The position numbers and the translations under genes were made by a program. The notes beneath the pieces were generated by a model, which searched no databases, had not been told where the DNA came from, and worked only from the letters and a program-made list of their open reading frames with translations. From Bacteroidota bacterium (GTDB lineage Bacteria > Bacteroidota > Rhodothermia > Rhodothermales > Bin80), in NCBI GenBank assembly GCA_026709065.1, contig JAPOTS010000040.1:25942-89941 (forward strand): 64,000 nucleotides of DNA, written 5' to 3'. Every line of letters starts with the position of its first letter. Position 1 is the first letter of the stretch. Of this stretch, positions 1 through 9,151 are shown in pieces.

Positions 1-243
1 TCGTGCAGCCTCTATAGGATCGGGGAAGGATTCTTGCCGTGCATTTCGCAGTGTAGCAACATGATCAATATTTATGAGTAGATTTACCAAATTAAATCGT
101 ACCAATATGGAAATGATAAATGCAATGTACAGGGAGAAGTCAAATTCAAAACAAATCGTAATGATCCGAGTTTCAATCAGATCATTAAGTTATTTTGTGA
201 ATAAACATTATATTTAGATATATTAAACAGTTACTTTTAGGTT

Positions 244-699
244 ATGGTCAATCAAAACGTTAAAATTGCCATTCAGGCTGTCATGGGAATCCTCATAGTG
301 GCGCTTGGCTATTGGCTTTATCTCTCAATTACAGGGCCGTGGCAAGCCGTTGAGCGTCAGCAGGCGTTGACACAGTTGACACGGCAACAGATGGTTCAGG
401 TTCGGACCGCTCTAACCCACTATGAACGCTTAGAAGATAGTTTTCCTGCATCTTTGGATTCTCTTATGATGTGGATTGATGTGGACTCCCTCATTTCCGC
501 AGATCCTCTCAGTGTTTTTGATTCAGAATTAAATTTAGATTCGTTGATCTATTCTCCACGCACAGGGAATATATTTGAATATGCTTTGAACGATACGGGA
601 AGAGTTGCCATTTATAAGTTGGAAGATCCAGATTCGGACGATTATATTGGGTCTAACATCCCTGATATTACTCTTCTCAACGCCGCTAGCTGGCAATAA
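244..699 (+). CDS. Hypothetical membrane-anchored protein
   Basis: A 151-residue protein I do not recognise. Residues 8-30 form one hydrophobic N-terminal segment. A short stretch rich in Q, R and L (about 36-60) follows, and then an acidic, soluble C-terminal part (DSLISADPLSVFDSE, DPDSDDY). The layout, an N-terminal membrane anchor plus a small extracytoplasmic domain, resembles pseudopilin-like or periplasmic anchored proteins, but no pilin cleavage motif is clear. It starts at an ATG behind an AT-rich leader and is followed by a strong hairpin terminator, so it is probably a single-gene transcript. Function unknown. Confidence 0.6.
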   Translation: MVNQNVKIAIQAVMGILIVALGYWLYLSITGPWQAVERQQALTQLTRQQMVQVRTALTHYERLEDSFPASLDSLMMWIDVDSLISADPLSVFDSELNLDSLIYSPRTGNIFEYALNDTGRVAIYKLEDPDSDDYIGSNIPDITLLNAASWQ

Positions 700-714
700 T
701 TTTTGAGTTACACT

Positions 715-750
715 CGGATCTTCGGTGGTACGAAGATCCGATTATTTTTG
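715..750 (+). terminator. Intrinsic terminator after the first gene
   Basis: A perfect 10-bp inverted repeat (CGGATCTTCG / CGAAGATCCG) with a 6-base loop is followed at once by ATTATTTTT. It begins 15 bases after the stop at 699. It overlaps a possible upstream GTG start (725) of the next gene, which is a reason to prefer that gene's ATG at 776. Confidence 0.8.
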
Positions 751-775
751 TCGGAAGATAGGCGTTGGTGATAGT

Positions 776-2419
776 ATGTTCCGCTTGATGTGTCCCTTAT
801 TGTTTCTACTTGTAGTGCTACCACTGGTAAGCAGTACTGATGCACAGACACAAGAGACTTGGATTCCTTCCACATTTGAACCTGGAGCAAGTATAAATTT
901 GTTCACTCAATGGCAAGGCATCCCATCAGAGGATGGTTTTTTGGTTGTCATACCAGTTGGCTGGGAATTCAATGAAGCAATCGCTGTGCGTCAGTCCTAT
1001 AGCCATATAAATCTTGATGTAAAGCGTCTCTCTGAAGGAGAATTTCTGTTATCATCACCTCGGACTCTCGGGGGAAATTATGACCTGATCCTAAAGGTCA
1101 CTACAGATTCTGGAAATATATTTGAACCTCAAGATGTCTCAATAGCACCAGCCATCAAGTCCGGAACAACCTATCTTCAACATCAAGGGTATCTTCGCTA
1201 CGGTCAGTTACAAGCACGTGATAATTTTGATTACGGTAGAATCCTAGCATTTGATGGGCAAACCTCTCCTCTACATCTTCAATCGCAGTGGCTTGAGCGT
1301 CTTAATGAGGGGCATACCTTAGAGTGGTGGATTCAAACCACGACTCTTAATGCGGTTGTTCTCTCAACTTGGGATGGCTCTGACACGACTCCATACCCGA
1401 TGGAATTTGTCCTTGATGCTCGTGGGCGCATGCGCTACTACCGTAAAACATTAGGGCATCATGTCACACTGGTTACGCCATTTCCTGTGGCTGATGGGAA
1501 CTGGCATCACATTGCACTGGTGAATAATCCAGAAACCAACTGGACGAAACTTTACCTCGATGGTTTGATTGCGGATTCTTTACTGGATCCCTCAGCGACC
1601 CAATTCAATGACCCACAATCGCTGGCAATCGGAGGGTGCGACGGTTTAAAAAGGGGCAGTCTAAGTCAAAATTTTTCAGGAAATCTTGATAATATTAGAT
1701 TGTGGAATTCCGTTCGTAATGTGACACAGATTCAAGCATCAATGGGACATTCCATTGAAGCTTCAGAGATGATTCAACTTGATTTTGAATCAATGGAGAG
1801 TGCCAGATATCTTCAGGAGTCAAATATCAGAGAGTATCTTGATGCTGGTGGACCGGTCAGCGAGCCACTTGAGTATAATTTTCGGGGAATTGTGTTTGAT
1901 GAAGGAGTGATGCTTTCTTGGAGAAATACTATTTCAATAGCTTCATCGTTTCTTATTGAACGCTCTGAGGATGGGCAGATTTTTGAGGAACTCGCAAGAA
2001 TTAATAAATCCATTGATACAGATCAATGGTCATATACTGATTTCACACCTCCTGATCAAATTGTGTTTTATCGATTAATTGAGAATTCACCTGGCAGGGC
2101 CTCACAATTGGCGGGGACAATTAAATTAGGGTTAGCTACAGAAGCCGCACCACCTGCGGTTGAAATCATCGGAAACTATCCCAACCCATTTAATCCAAGA
2201 ACGGTTATATCTTATGAAGTCCGCGAGCCTCAGCCCTTGATGTTATCCATTGTAAATATTTCGGGCCTCGAAATTGCCATTCTCTCCGATCGATTCCATG
2301 AATCAGGTATCTTTGAAGCTTTTTGGGACGGCACTGAGCTCCCCAGTGGGACTTACTTTATACGATTACAGGGACGAGATGGAACTGTACATACTCGACA
2401 AATTTTACTTGCAAAATAA
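776..2419 (+). CDS. Secreted LamG-domain protein with type IX sorting domain
   Basis: About 547 residues from the ATG at 776. This start gives a clean signal peptide (MFRLMCPLLFLLVVLPLVSS, then TDAQ); the in-frame GTG at 725 lies in a terminator loop and would put charged residues before the signal. The middle of the protein matches a LamG/concanavalin A-like fold (EWWIQTT, DGNWHHIALV, LYLDGL, FSGNLDNIRLWN). A short FN3-like segment follows (VMLSWRN, SFLIERSEDGQ). The C-terminus carries the por/type IX secretion sorting domain (GNYPNPFNP, ISYEV, LPSGTYFIRLQ). It is therefore probably exported across the outer membrane and attached or released, perhaps binding a carbohydrate. The ligand is unknown. 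Only two bases separate it from the next gene, so the two may be co-transcribed. Confidence 0.85.
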   Translation: MFRLMCPLLFLLVVLPLVSSTDAQTQETWIPSTFEPGASINLFTQWQGIPSEDGFLVVIPVGWEFNEAIAVRQSYSHINLDVKRLSEGEFLLSSPRTLGGNYDLILKVTTDSGNIFEPQDVSIAPAIKSGTTYLQHQGYLRYGQLQARDNFDYGRILAFDGQTSPLHLQSQWLERLNEGHTLEWWIQTTTLNAVVLSTWDGSDTTPYPMEFVLDARGRMRYYRKTLGHHVTLVTPFPVADGNWHHIALVNNPETNWTKLYLDGLIADSLLDPSATQFNDPQSLAIGGCDGLKRGSLSQNFSGNLDNIRLWNSVRNVTQIQASMGHSIEASEMIQLDFESMESARYLQESNIREYLDAGGPVSEPLEYNFRGIVFDEGVMLSWRNTISIASSFLIERSEDGQIFEELARINKSIDTDQWSYTDFTPPDQIVFYRLIENSPGRASQLAGTIKLGLATEAAPPAVEIIGNYPNPFNPRTVISYEVREPQPLMLSIVNISGLEIAILSDRFHESGIFEAFWDGTELPSGTYFIRLQGRDGTVHTRQILLAK

Positions 2420-2421
2420 CC

Positions 2422-3108
2422 ATGAATATTACATATTTTGGACACTCAGCATTTCAGGTTGATACCTCTGGTAAAACGCTACTTTTTGATCCATTTATTA
2501 CGAGTAATCCTCTGGCGGAGGAGGTGATCTCGGTGGATGCACTCCACCCAGATGTGATCATTTTGACACATGCACATTTTGATCATTGGGGAGATACGAT
2601 GGAGATAGCACGCCAAAGTGAGGCCTTGATAGTTTCGAATCATGAAATCAGCCAGTATATCCAGAGGCAGGGGTATGAAAATGTGCTGTCAATGAATATT
2701 GGAGGTTCCGTTGAGTTTGAGTGGGGAAAACTGATGATGACTTATGCAAGGCATTCGTCCTCTTTTTCGGATGGAACATATGGTGGCACTGCGAACGGTT
2801 ATCTTCTGTATTCTGAGGGGAAGTGTGTGTACAACTCAGGTGATACGGATGTCTTTTTTGAAATGCAATGGATTGGAGAAAATAATGAGATTGATCTTGC
2901 ACTGCTTCCAATTGGCGACCTGTTTACGATGGGATTGGTCGGATCTATCAATGCAGTAAAGCTACTTGAACCCAAACTGACAATTCCAATTCATTACAAT
3001 ACATTTCCACCGATTGCAGTGGAAACTAAGAGGTGGTTAGAGATGATGGAAGCCGGACAGTACAGTGGTAAGGTCTTAAAACCAGGAGAGTCGTTAGAGT
3101 TGAATTAG
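2422..3108 (+). CDS. MBL-fold metal-dependent hydrolase, UPF0173 type
   Basis: 228 residues. The N-terminus MNITYFGHSAF and the zinc-binding motif THAHFDHWGD (H50, H52, D54, H55) are typical of the UPF0173/YtkL group of metallo-beta-lactamase-fold hydrolases. Further metal ligands fit the later YNSGDTD and IPIHYNTFPPI segments. Length matches the family (about 225-230). It is a cytoplasmic hydrolase of unknown physiological substrate. It sits 2 bases after the LamG gene and 5 bases before the phosphatase gene, so it is probably in one transcript with them. The family call is sure; the substrate is not. Confidence 0.88.
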   Translation: MNITYFGHSAFQVDTSGKTLLFDPFITSNPLAEEVISVDALHPDVIILTHAHFDHWGDTMEIARQSEALIVSNHEISQYIQRQGYENVLSMNIGGSVEFEWGKLMMTYARHSSSFSDGTYGGTANGYLLYSEGKCVYNSGDTDVFFEMQWIGENNEIDLALLPIGDLFTMGLVGSINAVKLLEPKLTIPIHYNTFPPIAVETKRWLEMMEAGQYSGKVLKPGESLELN

Positions 3109-3113
3109 AGTAT

Positions 3114-4799
3114 ATGCAGGATGTAACCCCGAAGGTTGAGCAATCGCAGAGACAAGATTTACAGGCGCTATTTCAGACCAGTCAGGTTATCAGTGGCTCC
3201 TTGGAGTTATATTCTATCTTTAACAACTTATTGCTCACCACAATGGGAAAGCTCCTCGTCTCAAAGGGGCTCGCTCTGCTTTATGATCAGCAGCATCTTC
3301 ATTGGCATGTCGCATTGGCAAAAGGAGTCTCTACGATTGAAGAGGGGGCATCGCTTGAATTACCTGAGCTCACTTCTGGTGCTTTAATTGCGGGTAAAGA
3401 GTTACCAGAAAAACTTCATTCAATTGGAATGCATTTGCTCTTCCCATTGCGTGATGATCAATCCACTATAGGTGCAATTGCTCTTGGCAAGAAGGTCACT
3501 GGTGGAGCGTTTGAGGAAGACGAACTCCAGTTTGTGCAGTCGCTGGTAAATATGTCTTCTACATCAGTTCGTAATTCCTTGATCATGGACGAGTTGCGTC
3601 AAACAAATATTGATTTAGATAGCACCGTTCGGCAACTCAATACCCTCTTTGAATTATCGACAGAATTCAACAAGACAGTCGATCGTGCACATGTCCTTAA
3701 GATTTTCTCTTTTGCGCTGATGGGCCAGATGGTAGTCCAAAAATATTTGTTTTATTTAAGGCGACCAGATCATTCATTTGAACTCGTTTCAGGCAATGAA
3801 AGTAACTTACTGGGTTTACCTCAGGAGTTTCTTATAGGGATTGAGGACTTAGTGTTATCATCGTCGGAGAATATTCTTGAAAAGCATGGCATTGTCCTTG
3901 CACTTCCGATCCGTCAACAAGATATCGTGCACGGAGTTCTCTGTCTTGGACCAAAGCCTGATGCTTCAATTTATGATCAAAAAGATATTGAATTTCTCTA
4001 TGCGCTTGGAAGCCTAGCGGTAACATCAATTCAAAATGTGGAGCTTATTGAGTCAAGAATCGCAAAACAGAGGATGGAAGAAGAGTTGCGTACGGCCCGC
4101 GATATTCAGAGGAGATTGCTTCCAGACAAGATACCCGATATACCAGGCCTTGAAGTATCAACACTCTCACTCTCAAGCCGAGAGGTTGGCGGCGATTACT
4201 ATGATGTTGCACTTCTCAACCGAGATCGAACGATGTTTATGATTGCGGATGTTACAGGCAAAGGGGTGCCAGCTGCTCTATTGATGTCAAGTATTCACGC
4301 CTGTACACATATTATGCTACCCATGCAGTTATCACTTCAAGAGGCCATTGAACATACCAATCGTGTATTGTATGAGAACACCGATCCAGATATCTTTATT
4401 ACCGCTTTTGCAGCAATTTATTATCCAGATAAATCTGTTTCATTTGTTAATGCAGGACATGAACCGCCTTTGCTTGTCCGCGCAAATGGAAATATAGAGT
4501 ATCTTCGTGAGGGAGGGACATTGCTTGGGATTTTACCTAATACCTCGTATGATTCTGGTGAAATTACATTATCATCAAATGATGTGATTGTGATGTTCAC
4601 CGACGGAGTTACCGAAGCGATGGGTGAAGCTATGGAAGAATATTCGCCAGAGCGACTGGTGAGTCTCGTTAAAAGTAACTATCACATTTCAGCATCTGCA
4701 TTGACTGAGTTAATTCAAAATGATATTCAAGATTTTACGGGCCCCGTTGAGACACTCAGTGATGATCGTACACTTATTGTCATCAAAGCGACCGCTTAA
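3114..4799 (+). CDS. GAF-domain PP2C/SpoIIE-type serine phosphatase
   Basis: 561 residues. Two GAF-like segments occupy about residues 15-165 and 180-320, joined by helical linkers. A SpoIIE/RsbU-type PP2C phosphatase domain covers about 330-560. Its metal-binding signatures are visible: REVGGDYYDV, IADVTGKGVPAALLMS, FVNAGHEPPLL and MFTDGVTEAM. Proteins of this architecture dephosphorylate an anti-sigma-factor antagonist or similar partner in response to a signal sensed by the GAF domains (established for RsbU/RsbP-like proteins). No anti-sigma or antagonist gene lies nearby, so its partner is not in this window. No membrane segment is seen, so it is probably cytoplasmic. It follows the UPF0173 gene by 5 bases. 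Confidence 0.88.
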   Translation: MQDVTPKVEQSQRQDLQALFQTSQVISGSLELYSIFNNLLLTTMGKLLVSKGLALLYDQQHLHWHVALAKGVSTIEEGASLELPELTSGALIAGKELPEKLHSIGMHLLFPLRDDQSTIGAIALGKKVTGGAFEEDELQFVQSLVNMSSTSVRNSLIMDELRQTNIDLDSTVRQLNTLFELSTEFNKTVDRAHVLKIFSFALMGQMVVQKYLFYLRRPDHSFELVSGNESNLLGLPQEFLIGIEDLVLSSSENILEKHGIVLALPIRQQDIVHGVLCLGPKPDASIYDQKDIEFLYALGSLAVTSIQNVELIESRIAKQRMEEELRTARDIQRRLLPDKIPDIPGLEVSTLSLSSREVGGDYYDVALLNRDRTMFMIADVTGKGVPAALLMSSIHACTHIMLPMQLSLQEAIEHTNRVLYENTDPDIFITAFAAIYYPDKSVSFVNAGHEPPLLVRANGNIEYLREGGTLLGILPNTSYDSGEITLSSNDVIVMFTDGVTEAMGEAMEEYSPERLVSLVKSNYHISASALTELIQNDIQDFTGPVETLSDDRTLIVIKATA

Positions 4800-4832
4800 C
4801 AGTTAACCATTATAATTAACAAAACCATTTAC

Positions 4833-5516
4833 ATGAAATTTTTTATTGACACTGCTGATTTGGCTGAAATTCATGAAGCCAAAGACATGGGAGTATTAGA
4901 TGGGGTTACGACAAACCCCTCGTTGATGCGAGTTGCATCTGAACGTGCTGGGAAGCCTCTAGATTTTTTTGATCATATCGCAAAGATCTGTAACCTCGTT
5001 TCTGGAGATGTTTCTGCTGAGGTGACGGCTGTTACCTTTGATGAAATTATGAAGCAGGGACGAGAACTTGCTACCATTGCTGATAATGTGGTCGTAAAGG
5101 TTCCTTTAATACTCGACGGACTCAAAGCAATCAATGCTCTCTTACAGGAGGGTATCAGATCTAACTGCACACTCTGCTTCTCTCCAACGCAGGCGCTATT
5201 GGCAGCAAAGGCGGGTGCGGCATACATTAGCCCCTTTATTGGGCGGGTAGATGATATTTCTTCAGATGGCATGAAGCTTGTGCAAGAGATCATTGAGATT
5301 TATACAATTTATGGCTATGAAACCGAAGTGCTTGCCGCCTCCATCCGTCATCCAATGCATGTTTTAGAATCGGCATTGATGGGCGCACATGTGGCCACGA
5401 TGCCGTTAGGTGTGATCAAAAAGCTTGTCTCTCATCCTCTCACAGATATTGGGCTCAATAAGTTTATGTCTGACTGGGAGAAGTTTGAGCAGCAATCTGA
5501 CACACCACAATCATAA
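4833..5516 (+). CDS. tal: Transaldolase (small Fsa/TalC-type family)
   Basis: 227 residues beginning MKFFIDTADL, with VTTNPSLM near residues 25-32, both typical of the short transaldolase/fructose-6-phosphate aldolase family. The Schiff-base lysine fits K89 in VVVKVP. Other family segments are NCTLCFSPTQALLAAKAGA, YISPFIGRVDD, and the C-terminal ASIRHP and GAHVATMP. Small enzymes of this kind carry out transaldolase in the non-oxidative pentose phosphate pathway or F6P aldolase chemistry, and sequence alone does not separate the two. The stop codon overlaps the next ATG by one base (TAATG), implying translational coupling to the beta-CASP gene. Confidence 0.9.
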   Translation: MKFFIDTADLAEIHEAKDMGVLDGVTTNPSLMRVASERAGKPLDFFDHIAKICNLVSGDVSAEVTAVTFDEIMKQGRELATIADNVVVKVPLILDGLKAINALLQEGIRSNCTLCFSPTQALLAAKAGAAYISPFIGRVDDISSDGMKLVQEIIEIYTIYGYETEVLAASIRHPMHVLESALMGAHVATMPLGVIKKLVSHPLTDIGLNKFMSDWEKFEQQSDTPQS

Positions 5517-6880
5517 TGGAGTTTATTTCGCTTGGAAGAGACAATGATATTGGAGCAAGCTGTCACTATCTTAGAGTGGGTAATGTAGGGATTACTTTGG
5601 ATGCCGGTGCTGATCCCAATGAGGAGGGACCTCGGTCATTACCTGATTTTACTCCAATTCTAAATCGTAGAGTTGATCATGTGATGATCACTCATGCTCA
5701 TCATGATCACATTGGGGGGCTTCCAGCAGTGAATGCGAATTGGCCCATGGCGCGCTTACATCTTACCCATGCATCAAAGACTTTAACAACCTTGATGTTG
5801 TATGCGTCTGCTCGTCTTCAGCGCCGAAAGTTTTATGAGGGTTCATCACCGTATCGTCCGTTATTTGAAGATGAGGACTTGGATGATATCTTTGACATGT
5901 ATCATTCACATGACTTTAATCAGCGAATCAATTTAGGATCTGGTGGGACGCATGCTGAATTCATTTATTCTGGTCACTTGCTTGGTGCAGCGGGGGTATT
6001 GTTGACCACTGATGACAATCGGAAAGTCTTCTATACTAGCGACACGCGTTCTGAGGATCAAACAATTATACCAGGTGGACAGTATCCATCTTCTCCTGTG
6101 GATGTATTGATTATGGAATCCACATTGGGTGCAGATCCAGTCGCGGAACAGGTGACGCGTTCGGAGGAAGAGATTCGCTTTGCTGAGCGGCTTAAAGCGG
6201 TTCTAGATCGGGGAGGATCGGTACTCATTCCGGTATTTATGCTGGGCCGTGCCCAAGAAATTCTGGCGTTATTAGGACGCTTCAAGGCGAAAAAATTAAT
6301 TGATCCAGAGACCCCAATTTACTCTGCGGGTGGATTGCGTGAGGTGTCCAAGATCTATGATGACTATCGTGAATCTTCGCCACGAATAGATCCTGATTTC
6401 AGGGTATATTCGGTTGAGCAGAGACGATTTCCCAGAACTCATAAGGCTCGGGCGAGGGCATTAAATCAGCCTGGAATTCATGTATTAGCGAGTGGGATGA
6501 TGATAGAAAATACGTTATCTCATCTGATCGCCATGGAGTTGTTAGAACATGAGCAACATGCCATCTTTTTTGTTGGATTTGCAAAAGATGATCTACCTGC
6601 AGGTCGGCTTATTCATGCAGCGCAGAGTGGAGCAGAGGGCATTATCCTTGATAGTCGGCGTGGGATGCAGACGATTAACTGTGAGGTGGATCGATTTCGT
6701 TTCAGTGGACACGCTCATCGAAGGGAGTTGCTTGAGATTGCCTCAGGGCTTGCGCCCAGTACAATTATCTTGGTTCATGGCCAGACAGAGGCCAAAAGAT
6801 GGCTTAAAGAGGCTCTTTACAAGGAGTGTCCCAACGCACAAATTCTTACACCAAGTCAGGGAGAGTTAGTGAAGGTCTAA
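5516..6880 (+). CDS. MBL-fold beta-CASP RNase-like protein (YSH1/CPSF type)
   Basis: 454 residues. The metallo-beta-lactamase core has H60-A-H-H-D-H65 (THAHHDHIGG, the HxHxDH zinc motif), SGHLLGAAG and FYTSDTRSED. The beta-CASP insertion follows: ESTLGAD, GRAQEIL, VLASGMM, then FVGFAKDDLPAGRL. The C-terminal motif is SGHAHRRELLEI. This is the architecture of bacterial CPSF/Ysh1-like ribonucleases, which act on RNA ends or internal sites. It is not RNase J, which is longer and carries a C-terminal domain. It overlaps the transaldolase stop by one base, so the two are probably co-translated. A role in RNA processing is inferred from the family only. Confidence 0.87.
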   Translation: MEFISLGRDNDIGASCHYLRVGNVGITLDAGADPNEEGPRSLPDFTPILNRRVDHVMITHAHHDHIGGLPAVNANWPMARLHLTHASKTLTTLMLYASARLQRRKFYEGSSPYRPLFEDEDLDDIFDMYHSHDFNQRINLGSGGTHAEFIYSGHLLGAAGVLLTTDDNRKVFYTSDTRSEDQTIIPGGQYPSSPVDVLIMESTLGADPVAEQVTRSEEEIRFAERLKAVLDRGGSVLIPVFMLGRAQEILALLGRFKAKKLIDPETPIYSAGGLREVSKIYDDYRESSPRIDPDFRVYSVEQRRFPRTHKARARALNQPGIHVLASGMMIENTLSHLIAMELLEHEQHAIFFVGFAKDDLPAGRLIHAAQSGAEGIILDSRRGMQTINCEVDRFRFSGHAHRRELLEIASGLAPSTIILVHGQTEAKRWLKEALYKECPNAQILTPSQGELVKV

Positions 6881-6944
6881 AGAATTGATGTTATCGAAAA
6901 ACAGAATTGGAATCGCCAAAAATGTCGCGGTCCATTCGGTGGGG

Positions 6945-6976
6945 AAGTGGCTTTTCAAGGTGCCACTTATTTTCCT
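6945..6976 (+). terminator. Intrinsic terminator between convergent genes
   Basis: AAGTGGC at 6945-6951 pairs with GCCACTT at 6962-6968 across a 10-base loop and is followed by ATTTTCCTT. It lies 65 bases after the beta-CASP stop, in the gap between convergent transcripts. The T-rich side favours termination of the forward transcript. Confidence 0.6.
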
Positions 6977-7112
6977 TGGCAAAGACGCTCTTTAGATCAA
7001 TATAGTATAATCAGGTCTTAGTTTTTAGATATTCTTATCTCAATCTTTCTAAATATTCTTCGGACGTATTCCCTCATAGAAGGATGATATTATAAGCGCC
7101 TCTTATTCAAAA

Positions 7113-7937
7113 TTAGTTTCTTGCTTCACCTCTGCGCTGTAACCATCCCACTGTGAGAAGTAGAAGCATTGCAAACACAATCAGAAATGTTGCGACGGCT
7201 AAGATTGCAGGGCTTATCTGCTCTCTGATTCCTGCCCACATCTGACGGGGAATCGTACGCTGGTCAATACCCCCCATGAATAAAATCACAACGACCTCAT
7301 CAAATGATGTAGCAAATGCGAATAGACTACCAGACAGTACGCCAGGGGCAATTAACGGAAATTGAACTCGACGAAAGATTGTCCACGGGCCCGCACCCAA
7401 ACTTGCAGCAGCATTATTAAATGTAGTATCATAGGAGGCAAGCGTTGCCGTGACGGTAACCACAACAAAAGGAACCCCTAAGACGGTGTGAGCCAAAATG
7501 ATACTGAGATGCGTCTGACCCAAGCCAAGCCCAGAATAGAAGAAGAACATGCCTGCCGCGGCAATGATCACTGGCGTAATCATGGGGGAAATGATGATTC
7601 CCATGATGGCACGCCGTCCTGGGATCGCTGAACTCGCAAGTCCTAACGCAGCCAGTGTGCCTAAGATAGTTGCAAGAATTGTTGCACTGATGCCGATCAC
7701 AAGGCTATTGATTAAACTCTTGATCCAAGCCTCGCTGGTAATGATTTCACGATACCACCTTAGTGACCAGGCCTCTGGATCCAATCGTAGCATGCCTTCG
7801 GTAAATGTGAAATAAGGCTCTGCGTTGAAACTTAATGGAACGATGACAATGATCGGTGCCATCAAAAATATAAATATTGATGCACAAATCACTAAATAGA
7901 CAATACGCCCAACTCTTGGACGTTTGGATCTCATCAT
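7113..7937 (-). CDS. potC: ABC transporter permease, PotC-like (polyamine type)
   Basis: 274 residues with about six hydrophobic segments. The permease EAA loop is visible near the C-terminal third (NNAAASLGAGPWTIFRRVQF). The N-terminus reads VYLVICASIFIFLMAPIIVIVPLSF, followed by the periplasmic stretch WSLRWYREI, as in PotC/YdcV/PotI. It is the second inner-membrane subunit of a spermidine/putrescine-type importer. Its ATG overlaps the stop of the upstream PotB-like gene by 4 bases (ATGA). The exact substrate (polyamine, opine or related cation) cannot be read from sequence. Confidence 0.9.
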   Translation of the reverse strand: MMRSKRPRVGRIVYLVICASIFIFLMAPIIVIVPLSFNAEPYFTFTEGMLRLDPEAWSLRWYREIITSEAWIKSLINSLVIGISATILATILGTLAALGLASSAIPGRRAIMGIIISPMITPVIIAAAGMFFFYSGLGLGQTHLSIILAHTVLGVPFVVVTVTATLASYDTTFNNAAASLGAGPWTIFRRVQFPLIAPGVLSGSLFAFATSFDEVVVILFMGGIDQRTIPRQMWAGIREQISPAILAVATFLIVFAMLLLLTVGWLQRRGEARN

Positions 7938-9151
7938 CTTAAGCCAATTCTGTCAAGTCCAATGAGTCTATCATAGACGACGTAAAGAATTAGCACACCA
8001 ATCAACAAAACGCCTCCCAATGCTGCTGCTAATCCCCAATTGAGGGAGGTCTGCATATGATAGGCAATCATATTTGATATCAATTGTCCTTCACTACCGC
8101 CAACAAGTGCAGGTGTAATGTAATAGCCGATAGCAATGATGAATACAAGCAGTGATCCTGCTCCCACTCCTGGAAGAGATTGAGGCCAGTAGACTCGCAA
8201 AAAAGCTTGCACAGGTGTCGCTCCAAGTGACGCGGCAGCATTCATATGGGTTGGAGGGATCCCGCGCATCACAGAGTAGAGAGGCAAGACCATGAATGGT
8301 AACAGCACATGCGTCATAGCGACGATCGTGCCTGTCATATTGTAGATCATCGCTAAGCGCCCATCTTCGGTAATTAATCCAATCAAAACAAAAAGATCAT
8401 TCAGAACTCCTTGGGTTTGAAGCAATACGATCCATGAAGTGGTTCGCACAAGAAGTGAAGTCCAAAATGGGATTAAAACTAAAATTAATAGCAAGTTTGC
8501 ACGGCTAGGTGGAGAATTGGCAATGAGATGTGCGATAGGGTATCCAAGAATCAAACAGAGTAATGTGATGATTCCACTGACAAGTAGAGTCCGCAAAAAC
8601 AATTTGATGTAGATACGCCTCTCTTCTGGTTGTTGACCAATAGAGCCATCCGATAGAACCTGAAGATCCATAGCATTCCAATAATGGCGGGCTGTGAAGC
8701 GCTGACCAGTAAGTTTGATTGCATTCCAAGTAGATAGATCGGCCCATACAGAATCAATTGAGATCATTGATTCACGCGTTGCCTCTATTGGTTGAGAATG
8801 TAGCTCCCGAGCCGTACGAGTGACTGCACTACGAAATCCACTCTGAACACGATTAATTCTTCCAGCAATTTGGCCGAGTGTCCGCTCCGACGAGGCCTGT
8901 TTTATTTCTTCTGCCAAAGTGATATAAATTGATTCATTCGGAAGCTGTTGGCCATCCCACTCTTCAAGTAATGTAAGCGTTTGAGGCAGTGTATCCGCAA
9001 CCACTGGGTCGTGTATACTGCGCATTAACATCGTCCCCAAAGGAGTAACAAACGTTACTCCAACGAAGATCACAAGTGGAGCGACAAGCCCTAAGGCTCT
9101 GAGTTGTGATCGTCTTACAGCCCCACTAGACGATGTTAGAGGGCTAGCCAT
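7934..9151 (-). CDS. potB: ABC transporter permease, PotB-like with long periplasmic insert
   Basis: 405 residues, longer than E. coli PotB (about 285). After the first membrane helix (LGLVAPLVIFVGVTFVTPLG) there is a roughly 140-residue mostly polar region (about 50-190) before the remaining helices. The EAA motif appears as MNAAASLGATPVQAFLRVYW. Such extended PotB-like permeases are known in polyamine/opine-type ABC systems. It forms the transmembrane channel with the PotC-like subunit. Its start overlaps the end of the PotD-like gene by 16 bases and its end overlaps PotC by 4, so the operon is tightly coupled. Confidence 0.88.
   Translation of the reverse strand: MASPLTSSSGAVRRSQLRALGLVAPLVIFVGVTFVTPLGTMLMRSIHDPVVADTLPQTLTLLEEWDGQQLPNESIYITLAEEIKQASSERTLGQIAGRINRVQSGFRSAVTRTARELHSQPIEATRESMISIDSVWADLSTWNAIKLTGQRFTARHYWNAMDLQVLSDGSIGQQPEERRIYIKLFLRTLLVSGIITLLCLILGYPIAHLIANSPPSRANLLLILVLIPFWTSLLVRTTSWIVLLQTQGVLNDLFVLIGLITEDGRLAMIYNMTGTIVAMTHVLLPFMVLPLYSVMRGIPPTHMNAAASLGATPVQAFLRVYWPQSLPGVGAGSLLVFIIAIGYYITPALVGGSEGQLISNMIAYHMQTSLNWGLAAALGGVLLIGVLILYVVYDRLIGLDRIGLR

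Noticed and set aside
725..775. GTG extension of the LamG protein
   Set aside because: The GTG lies in the loop of a strong terminator hairpin and would place charged residues in front of a good signal peptide.
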